A DNA stretch of 64,000 bases from positions 53,118,129-53,182,128 of the forward strand of contig CM073592.1 in NCBI GenBank assembly GCA_037074705.1, written 5' to 3'. Made by a program: the position numbers and the translations under genes. Under the pieces are notes generated by a model. That model was not told the DNA's origin. It made no database searches and was given only the letters and a program-made list of their open reading frames with translations. This document shows, one piece after another, positions 12,090-22,380 of the stretch; position 1 is the stretch's first letter; every line of letters starts with the position of its first letter. Origin of the DNA: Zhengitettix transpicula (lineage: Eukaryota > Arthropoda > Insecta > Orthoptera > Tetrigidae).

Positions 12090-12646
12090 ATGAAAATACG
12101 AACGAAAAGCCTGCGAGGGATGTTCTCTCGCAGGCAGAACCTTGTAGGAGAGATACGAAGGGGCTACCTTTGGGGATGCCTTTTCCTCTCCGTTTCTGAA
12201 CTAAGGTTCCCACAAGCCGAGGCACCTCGGCCTGTTCTGAGAGGTGTATGTTCCGGGGTCACAGACCTTGGGCATACGGTAAGAGTTGTCCGCTATTCCC
12301 ATTGGAATAGTCGGTCAGCTGCCTCCTAAACTGGTCGAGGCACGTAGAAGGGAATGCTGCGTCCCCACAGCAAACTCCTCTCCCGCTATCGGAAGGACGT
12401 GGGACAAGTACCCAATGCCCGACCTACCTGATACAGGTTTTTCTAGGGTTTGTCCTGAATTTATTTAGGCGAATGCCAGGTAGGATCCTTAAAATATAGC
12501 CCGGGGGCCCTAGTTAACCCATGGCTACCTTCCTCTACCCTTCCGCATCCCCCCTTTCAAACCCCTTCCTATTGCTATTAAAGGGGAGTTGCCTAACGTG
12601 GATTACCCTCATGTAGCCAGTTGCCCTAAAAAATATATGAAAATAC
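12090..12646 (+). mobile_element. Dispersed GC-rich repeat family, copy 2, with target duplication
   Basis: This is the cleanest copy of the five-member family. The head is a perfect 8-bp inverted repeat (CCTGCGAG ... CTCGCAGG, 12110-12133). The body is nearly identical to copy 1, and the tail is CCCTAAAAAATAT. The word ATGAAAATAC occurs just before the element (12090-12099) and again just after the tail (12637-12646), consistent with a 10-bp target-site duplication of a retroposed insertion at 12100-12636. No coding capacity beyond short incidental frames. Confidence 0.75.
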
Positions 12647-15600
12647 TTGTCGTGTTCTTCCTCTTTTTCCACCATGTATCATAACATTAATTCTAAATGA
12701 AAAAAAAAATCCCTAATTTGCTAAATTTCCTGTATTGGATTTATATTTATTGAAGTAAAAGTAAACGTGCAATTAATACACAACTTTCAATTTTCATTAG
12801 CATCTTTTTTCTCTTTATGAGTTCTCCCGTTTTATGGTGACGTCACTAATCGGTTTAAGACATAGTATCCATAGTATTCGTTTCTGGATGTAAGTACTCA
12901 TTCAGTTAGAATCATGTACCCAAATAAATTGTCTAGACTAATTACAATAAGATTATTTTCCGAGAGACGTATCTGGACGCGGATTAGGTTCTAATCTTGT
13001 GCAGAGTTCCTGCTATTTATGATTTATTACATGTGACTATAAATTTTATACTGGTTTTCCCCATTAGTTCCACTCTGTGCAGGAACGATTACCGTTGATA
13101 ACGAATAATAAACAACGGTAACAGCTTATTCTGCATGAATAGATTCAATCAGCGCGATGTTTGTGTTGTAGAATGTAGTTCAGCTTATTGTTCGGCAGTG
13201 TTAATTGCGAAGCTATCTACTGTAGTGTATTTTCCGATTGCTGTATCGCTATGAGCGCATTTAAGCTCCAATTATGTCTCTAATGAGGCACACGAACTTG
13301 TACTTCTTTATGAAGGCCGCGCATTTTCCTTTATGGATACAACGGATTGCCTGATTGTCTAATAGAAAATTTCGCGAAGTTATAGAAATCGTAAATTTTC
13401 ATACATTTAAATCTATTTGAGCGCCGTATTCCATTAGCTGCGGTTTGCTGCTACTCGGCGAAGTATTGATCAACTTATACATAAAGTTTAATTGTTCTGT
13501 CGGAGTGATTAAAGGGACGTGATTACTTTAAAATTCATTAATTAAGCGTCGTATTTAAAAGGAAACGAATGTATTCCACAAATTTAAATTATAATCCTTT
13601 GAGTGTGACAATTCCTGACTAACGGCTTTTGAATATATTAACACATTTTGATGTTGTTATATATTTTTCCAGGGACACAGTAGCATTAATGTTTACTTAA
13701 ATCCATATCTGTATATACAGTAGGTGAAAGTTTGTTTTAAACACATGGAACAATTTCAATACAACTTACGATTTATAAAAATAATAATGGGGGAGGTGGG
13801 GGGAGGAGGTTTAAGACACTCCTATCACCGACAAGGGTTGGAATATGTAAAATATGTAAAAATAGTACAGTATTCGAGTCTTATCAATATCTGACGTTGA
13901 GTGACACCCCCGGTGCAGTAAGTTCAATTTCAATCCCCATACAGTATGGAGGGGGTTTGTGGAGTTTAATAGTAAAATATTCTAAATGACTGAGAATGGT
14001 GTAGAATACGTTGTTCTGTGTGTCGTTGAAATGACCTTGTGGAGTTAAGTTGAAGTTTTGCCCCCATTTGACATAGAAGGGTGGATAGAATGGGGTAAAA
14101 ATAAAATAACAAAACTTGCTGAAAGTAGTGTCAGATCCATAGATTGAGGATCGCTCAAGTGAACGATGACACACTAATGTCATTGAAGTTCATTGTTTCA
14201 TTCCTGGTTTCTATTTCTGTTCATAAATCATTAATCCGTTGAACAGTCCTGTAATTTTTATTTACTTTCTCCAGAATTTATTAAGTTGTGTAGAAGTTTT
14301 CAGAAACTTAGTCTTCAAACATGCTTGCAACATTCTAGATATGGGGAGAAGACCCATGACCGGTCTAATTTGCTGATCCGTCTCACCAAAGAGCTTCGTT
14401 TAAGTAAGACTATTGTTGTACATCTAGAAAAATTTTATGCGACGCCAAGATAAATCTAAATCTTGTTGACCGAAGGAAGATTCTAATACCATTACGAGTC
14501 CCACGGATTTCCATGACTCCACATCGCCGGGTACTAATTTACTAAACTAATGATAATAATGTTTCGTTCAATATTAAACCTTATCCCTATCCAAATGTAA
14601 TAAGCTGTGATAAAAACTGTGAGGAAGAATGATACCCTGCAAAATATAATGAGCAGGCGAAACAAAAAGGGTTCAATAATCTTATATTGTCAGAATACTA
14701 ATAAAATGGCTGAACTATAAATGAAAGAATTAAAGATTAAATCTAAATAGAGAAGAAAAACTTGGTGAGAATGTTGATAGTCAAAAACACATTTAATTGT
14801 TAGTAATAATCATTCATCCTCATTCATGTTTGACTGCCTTCACTAATGTACATTTAACAGTAGTTTGTGTCCTCAGGATTTTCTAATACAATATATGGAA
14901 AACGTTGAGGGTTCTGACGATATAAAGGCTTCAGTTATTATGATTAATAAGAAATTAAATTGTAGCAGTGAAGTATCCAGCATGTTGTGAATGAAATTAT
15001 CAATTTATTGAGATATATAGAGTACCTTTTTTTAAAAAAAATATTGTTAAAATAATATGGAGTGATACTTCAAAGTTAATCCATTTAAATATTTTAAAAA
15101 AATGGTCCGTACTAATTTCTGTTGTTTTAACAAAAGGCCCACTAAATCTGGCGACAAACACGTCATTAAAAAACAATATTTTTTGAAAGCATTCAAATAT
15201 GAATGTGACTAAAACTGATAATTGTTCTTTTTTGATGGATGAATTCAGAAGAAAATATGAATCGTCTAAAGTAACCACCATTTGGAGGGCCGCATCGACG
15301 GATGCTGGCAAGTCACTTCTTGAATAATATTTCAAGTCATATATCAAGTCGCCGACGAGACTCATCAATCTCTCTCGTTGCAATAAACAAACTCTGAGAC
15401 GTCCTTCATCGTTCTGGGGCAACATATTAACAACGAAATCTGAGGTTCCACAGCGTGTGACGATAAACGACCAAGCTCAACTTACCTTAACATTCTGTGA
15501 ACTTAACGATGAAAAACAGCCGGGTGAAATTCATAACACTCAAATATAGGGGATCATAAATAAATACATCTTTTCTCTTTGATAGTGGGGATATTTATGT

Positions 15601-16074
15601 ATGTACTTGCAAAAATGATAAATAAACATATTTTAATATAATATAATTACGTATATCTATAGTTTATTACCTCAAACAATATCGCTTTATTAAATAAATA
15701 TTGATAAACATATGCCATTTATGTAAATGATTGTAAAGATTGTCAACAGAACTTCATAGGGAAAACTAGAGCTGAAAAATATTACAAGACTGTATGATCA
15801 TTAAACTAATGCAAAACCTAGTACAAATACTGTGTTTATCTATACAACACTTAAATTAAAAAAGTAAAATAGATTACGATAGTGCAAACATTATAGAATA
15901 AAACCACATACCCTAAAATTAAAAATATTTTAATCAGTAAATATTTAAAAAAATAACAATGGAAGGAATTATAGGAAATAAAGTACTGTAATATCAAAGC
16001 ACGACGCCAAAATGGTAGAACAACAATTTTAACGTTATGAAACCTTTCAACTGGCATCACTTAAAATGTAGGAA
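12647..16074. other. Spacer with a GC islet and one unexplained minus-strand frame
   Basis: A GC-richer, frame-poor islet lies at about 13140-13480 and could be regulatory DNA. On the minus strand, 15000-15425 is open for 141 codons. Its first 55 or so codons (about 15260-15425) have a plausible protein-like composition (LLQRERLMSLVGDLIYDL, then YYSRSDLPASVDAAL), but the rest is lysine- and phenylalanine-rich AT sequence. A strong donor word (AAG followed by GTAAGT) lies on the same strand near 15485. I could not connect the frame to any family or to a well-formed acceptor, so no gene is called. Confidence 0.35.
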
Positions 16075-16205
16075 TTTAAAGTTGACAATTATTTAATTCA
16101 CGCTTACGCCTCTTAAACTTATATCGATATAAGGTAATTATAAGTTTTATTTTTTATTTATAGAGTGTTTTAAATTCCGATGTTTCTAAATTTATTGAAT
16201 TTTTG
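16075..16205 (+). repeat. Palindrome-centred interspersed repeat, copy A
   Basis: Centred on the perfect palindrome CTTATATCGATATAAG (16118-16133). A second copy on the opposite strand at 61950-62096 matches over the palindrome, then over AAGG(T/C)AATTA, a T-rich run and TTTCT(A/G)ATTTTATT-like sequence. A TTTAAAGT word precedes both. TATCGATA is the core of the insect DRE motif. This is an old repeat of unknown class. Confidence 0.55.
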
Positions 16206-17504
16206 ACGTGGAAACAAATAAGATTGTTGTATATGGACCGCAGGTGCGTAGTTTTTGTGTTTACTGGACTTTCGGTAAACCGGAAGCCAATACAGACGTA
16301 AATTGACAATTCCACGAGAAAACAAATAATGTTTGGAAAAGTTGATGTTTATGATCTTGAGCTATTTTTAAAATAAATCTTTTTTAAAAAAATATTAAAT
16401 TTATTTAATTTAAAAATTTATTATAAAAATTATGTGAGATCCTTGTTAAAATGAAGATGGTTCTCAAAAATTATTATTTTTAGAGGTGTATATGACAAAC
16501 TGCTCAAAGTTCTAAATTAAAGATTTGAAAATGAAGAATAACTTTTTATTTAATTTTTTGACGCATTTAGATCATTGGAATAAATCATAAAAATTAACAA
16601 CAATAAAATTATATAACTAGGCTTATGAAGGAAAATTATACAAATGTCTGATACTTTTATTTTTATTTTTCTGTATTTAATTTTTTCTTTAATTCTAAAT
16701 TTTTATAATTTATAATAGAAGTCTTTATTCCATAAAGGTAAGAGTAAAACATAATATAATTATAAATAAATATATAAATATGATTTTTTTTCTGAAAAAC
16801 AATTATTTTGAGAATAAATATTATATTCTGATAATACGTTAACAATTCTTTCGTGTCATGTAACTTAAATGTGTGTCATCGGTTTATGAAAAACAAATAC
16901 ATGAAAATGGTTCGAATCGTTGGAGAAATATCATCAAATGTGATGGAAGATTATTTATAAAAAAACTTTAATATATAATTTCTGCATAATTCTATAAGTT
17001 TGACTAAGCTACGCGTAACTAAATTTTAAATAAATCTGTTATTGATATTAATTGTAAAAACGAGTGACTGTATTTTTATTATCTATAATTTATAAAACCG
17101 ATTTTTTTCCGTTTATTCAATAAATAAGTTACGTTACTTCCTTAATTTATTACTGTATACGTGAGCTATGACTTCACACAAAATTTCTCAAGCATCTCAG
17201 AGATTATATATAAATACATATTAGTTAATTTAGACTGTTGTAATGTAACAAAATTAGACAAATAGAATTATTATGTATATATTCGCACTCTTAATTATAA
17301 AAAAATGAAAATATTATTTTCTTAAACGAGCATGACGTGTTTTTATTTTGTTTTAATACACCAGATCTCAAAAAATTTCTAGATATATTATAAGGATTAC
17401 TAACGATTCGTTCAACCTGCGTTTCTTAAGATAAGATAAACAAAGATTCTCGTTGCAACTATTTTTTTAATTTCGCTAATGGTGTGGTAATATAACGCCT
17501 TTAC
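16206..17504. other. AT-rich probable intron downstream of the CUB exon
   Basis: Extremely AT-rich. Relative to the CUB exon on the minus strand this is downstream intron sequence. The next CUB exon, which should begin in phase 0, was not found here or elsewhere in the window. Confidence 0.5.
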
Positions 17505-17725
17505 CTGGACGTATCCATCAAGGCAGTGCGTGCTGTTGACCAACACACCAACTTTGAACTTCTTGAATCTAATCCGTAACACCCAATCTCTCGGAGTTCC
17601 GCGGAAGGATCTGAAGCGGTACCAGCAGGTCATCGGCCTTCCGAACGTCTCTGGCGTCACTTCTGGACTGGACACATCCTCGTAGATATCCACTGTTTTA
17701 TTGCAGTGGTCTCTCCGTGTCTCCG
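17505..17725 (-). CDS. Internal exon of a CUB-domain protein (partial gene)
   Basis: This 221-bp exon is flanked on the minus strand by a T-rich acceptor ending TTTAG and by the donor CAG followed by GTAAAG. The frame needs one base from the preceding exon and then gives 73 complete codons ending exactly at the donor (phase 0). The protein reads as the N-terminal half of a CUB domain. Cys7 opens the domain, SPEVTPETFGRP matches the family's 'SP.YP..YP' turn, and Cys33 in CWYRF is the expected partner of Cys7. The strand VLRIRFKKFKVG follows, and Cys67 before LDGYVQ would pair with a cysteine in the next exon. CUB domains are extracellular binding modules of secreted or membrane proteins. The domain is seen; which CUB protein it is (a CUB/LDLa membrane protein or another type) is not resolved. 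Other exons were not found. GC content is well above that of its flanks. Confidence 0.85.
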
Positions 17726-20700
17726 CTAAAACAAAAAAAAACACAACATTAAATTGAAATCCTATTTATTTATTTTTACTCAAGAATGTATGTAAAATTC
17801 AGTAAAATCATTCTATTAAATTACGAATTTTAGTCATCTTAAACCGATTTTCCTATTCTAAATTAGCTCGATTTTAACTTGAACATGTTTTCTAGGGTAC
17901 CTTCAATGGCGATACGTCCCGATAGTATAATTTTTACATGATCACAGACCATTCTACTTATTCTTCATCATTATTATTAAGAACACGTTAAGTGAAGCTA
18001 GAAGCCAACTGAGTAAATTCATGCTTTGATGTTTTGTGTTTGATTAAGACTAATTTGTTGAATCTTTTATTATAAAAAAATTATGGCAGAAGGTCGATTA
18101 TTTCTATGTAAACGTATCAACAGATTAAAAATCTATGTATAAATGTAATTATTTTATTTATATATTTTAATATTTTATGTTCTATAAAACAATTATGCAA
18201 TATAAATATTAAAGATAGACGTAAAAAGTATTATATTCAAGAAAATTCCTCCTAAGACGTGTTTTGTAGTTGTAAATGTGATTAGAAATTTGTAAGTAAT
18301 GAATTCTGTACTAGAATGGAATAGAGGAATAAACTGTCCTGACGTTGCGGGAAGACTCAATTTTTGAGATGACAAGGATGACTCAAACCGCCATGGTTGT
18401 AATTTTGATCCAACCCCTCACTTTTATAGAACCCGAAACTTACACACAGTCCTGCCAATTGGATGTTTTAACTCATCTATGTGAAAAACAGTTACATGAA
18501 GTTATAGAAGCTATATTGAAATATCTTAAGTGCACACTGAATTTTTATATATGTATTGTATATTATATTAGGTAGTAATTATTATTTATTCCGACATAGG
18601 CTGAAATTCATCTCCGACTTTAATTTAAAACTCATTTTACTGCGTTTTGCAGAATTGCTTTTTCTCATAATTAATTTCTACCTTAAATTACAAAACTTTG
18701 ATTATTATTTAATGAATTTTTAAAATTACAATTGTGTTATATTATTAAATACTGCTACATAATTTCTATGTGCATTTAATTTTCCACGTCCCAGGCTCAA
18801 TTCTGTTAATAATTAAAATTTTGAATTTATTCTAATATTGCCCTCATTTAATTTGAAAAATATTTTTATATTGTGGAAGTAAATTAGTCTTCTGTTTATA
18901 TTATTTCAAGATGTCTGGAGTTGTAATGGAACATTCTTTGACTTCGTCTTTCAAAATTATTTTGGCTTTGCATTTCTCGTAATTTTTAATGTTGATAGTT
19001 GGATAAAAATATCAAAATTCGTCTGATTTTACAAACTCCGGTCGCCACTTCCAAAATCTTGAGAATTTTGTAACAAATATTTTTCTAACAGTTGTAACCG
19101 TAAATAAACTCTGCATAAAATGGAAATCTGCTGTTCGAATTGAGGTCGTGGCGTACGATGGTTCATCGTACGGTGTGAAGGTTCGGTTGGGTTATAACTT
19201 AGACACATAAGTAGAGTTAATATATGTCTATTGATAAACTCGTAAGCAATTGTCGCTTCCAACCGTGGAACCCACTGGAAGGATTTGTTCTGGAAGCTTC
19301 TGTGAACGGATGAGTCTATTGTTGTATGGAATTTTAGAGGAGGGTGAAATACCCCCACAATATAATACAAAATTATGTTAAATATGTATAATTTGAAGGT
19401 ATCTAAACTAAACTTATTTCATCACCAATGACCGCATTACCCATGGTTTACTTAAATTTCTCACTCTTATTAGTAAGCGTCTCGTATTCTACCATCCAGC
19501 TTATTGCTCTGACGTAACAATAGACGTTTATGACGAATTGTTGAACGTGCAATTTTACAGCAAACAAGGTGTAACACATCAGCAAGCTAAGAACTATGAC
19601 GGAAGAAGCAAAGATCGACTTGGCGGATGTGGTAGAGATAGAGTTCAGTTAACCAGGCCTGATACTCACATCCTATAGGTAGTGTGCAGCGTTGTTCAAA
19701 CCACTCCGCAGCTATAGGTTTCCATGAATATTTCTTCTGTTTCTAAAGCGATAAATGCTTAGTGTCATCCTACAAAAATTTCACCATATCAGGTAAAGTA
19801 AGAAGTTATTTACTTGGCAAATTTTCTAAAGCAAAGTAATTGTCTACCAAAGGATTTTCAAGCTACATTTTTATAGCTTGTATATTTTTGGTTCTGATCC
19901 TCTATCCGTAATTAATACAACTACTAAAGTCAACAAAATCTACATCCAAAATTATTTTATCCCACCATGGAATTACATTTAATATTCTATCTATCATTGA
20001 ATTATAAATAATATTTTACTGATGCAGTTAAAATTTAATTCGTACTTAATTAGGATCATCCGTAGCACTGTAAGGAGAAATGACAAGTATTGCTCTGACT
20101 TTATATAAAGTCCGAAATTTCTAATTTTCATTCCATGCTGCAGTTTGTATAACGTCGCATTCAAATACGTAATACGCAAACAGTGTGATTCTATTCACAT
20201 AAATTAATCGGCTATACTCTATAAAATATTTCTTCAGTGGAATTTTCGGTAAAGGGATAAATTATTACGTACGATTTGAAATAATAAATAATGTGTATTT
20301 AGAATATCATGTCTAATTTTCCTCTGTAAGTAAACTTAACGGGAAAACATTGCCCTTGAAGAGATGTACTCAAGTTATTTGTGAGTTTTAAATCTTACAG
20401 TATGATTCGAATGTCAGAACCGACTACACATTTTTTACAAAAAACGAGGGTAACTGGGAAAATAGTAGATGTTTCACTAAAATCATTCACGTGGATCAAG
20501 GTTAACCTCTAGATGAGGCACACAACCTTAGACTTTCTCCACGGAATTAAAATTATTTATTAATATTACAAGAACCTACAGACTTTTAAGAATATAAACA
20601 AAATTTTATATTTTCAATGGATAAGGCTCCAATACAAAGTAGTGATAACATTTACAGTGTAAAAATATTTCGATAAGTTAGCTATTTTATTAATTTATAA

Positions 20701-20860
20701 ATATTTATAATTAAACTTTTCATTGATAGTATTTGATTGGATATTAGAAACGACTAATTATTTTCTCCGAGTAAAAGATACAGCATTAAAACGTATTCAG
20801 TGAACCATCACTATTTTTACAAGTATAATATTAGAATTTTTAATGTCTCACTGTTTATAA
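17726..20860. other. Spacer between the CUB exon and repeat copy 3
   Basis: Probably upstream intron of the minus-strand CUB gene. The minus frame 19029-19370 (113 codons) has no recognisable domain or splice sites and holds a hairpin at 19152-19172. Upstream CUB exons and the 5' exon of the plus-strand gene at 21617 could both lie here but are not visible. Confidence 0.4.
19152..19172. repeat. Perfect 9-bp-stem hairpin
   Basis: CGTACGATG, a GTT loop, then CATCGTACG: a perfect GC-containing stem in AT-rich sequence. No T-tract follows, and its role is unknown. Confidence 0.6.
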
Positions 20861-21354
20861 GGTTTCTCTCTCGCAACTACAGTTCTTCTCTGCTCTCTTT
20901 TTCTCTCGACCGTTCTGAACTAAGGTTCCCACAAGCCGAGGCACCTCGGCCTGTTCTGAGAGGTGTATGTTCCGGGGTCACAGACCTTGGGCATACGGTA
21001 AGAGTTGTCCGCTATTCCCATTGGAATAGACGGCCAGCTTCCTCCTAAACTGGTCGAGGCACGGAGAAGGGAATGCTGCGTCCCCACAGCAAACACCTCT
21101 CCCGCTATCGGAATGGCGTGTGACAAGTTCCCAATGCCCGACCTACCTAATGCAGGTTTTTCTAGGGTTTTCCCTGCATTTCATTCGGCGAATGCCGGGT
21201 AGGATCCTTAAAAATATAGCCCGGGGGCCCTAGTAACCGTTGGCTACCTTCCTCTACCCTTCCGCATCCCCCCTTTCAAATCCCTTCCTATGCTATTAAA
21301 GGGGAGTTGCCCAAAGTGGATTACCCTCATGTAGCCTGTTGCCCTAAAAAAAAT
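20861..21354 (+). mobile_element. Dispersed GC-rich repeat family, copy 3
   Basis: The body from GAACTAAGGTTCCC (about 20917) to the A-rich tail (CCCTAAAAAAAATAA) is nearly identical to copies 1 and 2. The head is rearranged: TCTCTCGCA is retained, but the following stretch of about 50 bp is replaced by pyrimidine-rich sequence. It ends only about 260 bp upstream of the terminal exon at 21617, so it lies in the last intron of that gene. Target duplication not evident. Confidence 0.75.
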
Positions 21355-21599
21355 AATTTGTCTACTTCTTCTACAAATCAACACAACAAAGAAAAACTGA
21401 TAAATTGCTAAATTTGACGAATTATTGGGCTGGATTTAAGGGGAAACCTCTCTCACTCAAATTTTCGATATTAAATAAACAAAATTTATAACAAGTAAAT
21501 AGCCTTTTTTGTGAAATAATTGACTTAATCTTTAGTGGCTGAACTGTATTACTTTTCTCGCTCTGCATATCTCTTTCCGGAGCTAGTAAAGAAGTTGCA

Positions 21600-21616
21600 T
21601 ATTTTATTTTTCGCAG
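21600..21616 (+). other. Splice acceptor of the terminal exon
   Basis: T-rich tract ending TTCGCAG, followed directly by GAAATG. It places the start codon three bases into the exon. Confidence 0.7.
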
Positions 21617-21619
21617 GAA

Positions 21620-22255
21620 ATGTCAAGAGTGTCTCTGATATCTGATTCTGACGACTCGACGGGGAAGGCAGCGCCTTCCGGAAACTCGGTCGATCCTAGT
21701 TCCAAGGCGGACGCGACGAACAGTGTCATGGAAGACTCGACGCTTCATGAAACCCACGCAGGAGATAACAACGTTAGCGACTCAGATAAGACGACGTCGT
21801 TTCCGGCGGAAATTTCTGTAGCTAAGGACGAGGCAGTACCTAAGCAACCTTCGAATCCTACGACTTCTCTCGAGTCCACAGGAGCTTCCGAAACTCCTCC
21901 TGAAAAGGTGCCTCATCAAGAAGCAAAAGTAGGAGTGATCGCCCAGCCGTCTACGTCTGCAGTTGGCTTCGACTCCGAATTCGACGACGTAACTCTTACG
22001 ATGCCCAGGGAGAAAACGTACGCCCCGAAAAAGATACTGTGCATAACTGTAACTTCCGGATCCAAGTTCGTGTGGATGGTTATGGCAACGGTGGTTATAT
22101 TTTTCTTCGTCATTTTGCTAGCTTTAGTTCTATCAGTCAGCTCTTACAAAGAACCCGAGACACTTTCCGCTGTGAATGCTACGTTCAATATCAGTTCCGC
22201 GTATACTACCACTGAAACTCCGGAGGACGTTAGTCATTTGGGTGATTACTCATGA
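21620..22255 (+). CDS. Uncharacterised 211-residue single-pass membrane protein, terminal exon
   Basis: A single open frame of 211 codons with GC content and codon use clearly unlike the AT-rich flanks. Residues 1 to about 140 are hydrophilic and disordered-looking, rich in Ser, Thr, Asp, Glu and Pro, with many potential phosphorylation sites. A basic patch (about 130-140, REKTYAPKK) is followed by a strongly hydrophobic segment (about residues 150-173, WMVMATVVIFFFVILLALVL) that should span a membrane. The remaining short tail has N-glycosylation-type sequons (NAT, NIS). The basic residues on the N-terminal side favour a cytoplasmic N-terminus and outside C-terminus (type II). The start follows a good acceptor, so the 5' untranslated region or further N-terminal codons (GAA is in frame) may lie in an upstream exon. 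A poly(A) signal follows 111 bp after the stop. I do not recognise the family. Confidence 0.8.
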   Translation: MSRVSLISDSDDSTGKAAPSGNSVDPSSKADATNSVMEDSTLHETHAGDNNVSDSDKTTSFPAEISVAKDEAVPKQPSNPTTSLESTGASETPPEKVPHQEAKVGVIAQPSTSAVGFDSEFDDVTLTMPREKTYAPKKILCITVTSGSKFVWMVMATVVIFFFVILLALVLSVSSYKEPETLSAVNATFNISSAYTTTETPEDVSHLGDYS

Positions 22256-22366
22256 GTGTGGTGCTTATAAATATTCTATCTGAATACATCAATTTTTTAT
22301 AGTGTTGAAATTTTTTTATTATAACATGGAATAATGTAATAATTTCCAATAACTATACACTTTATA

Positions 22367-22372
22367 AATAAA
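22367..22372 (+). terminator. Poly(A) signal of the 211-residue membrane-protein gene
   Basis: AATAAA 111 bp downstream of the TGA stop, in AT-rich 3' untranslated sequence. The transcript would end roughly at 22385-22400. Confidence 0.6.
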
Positions 22373-22380
22373 TATCCCAG

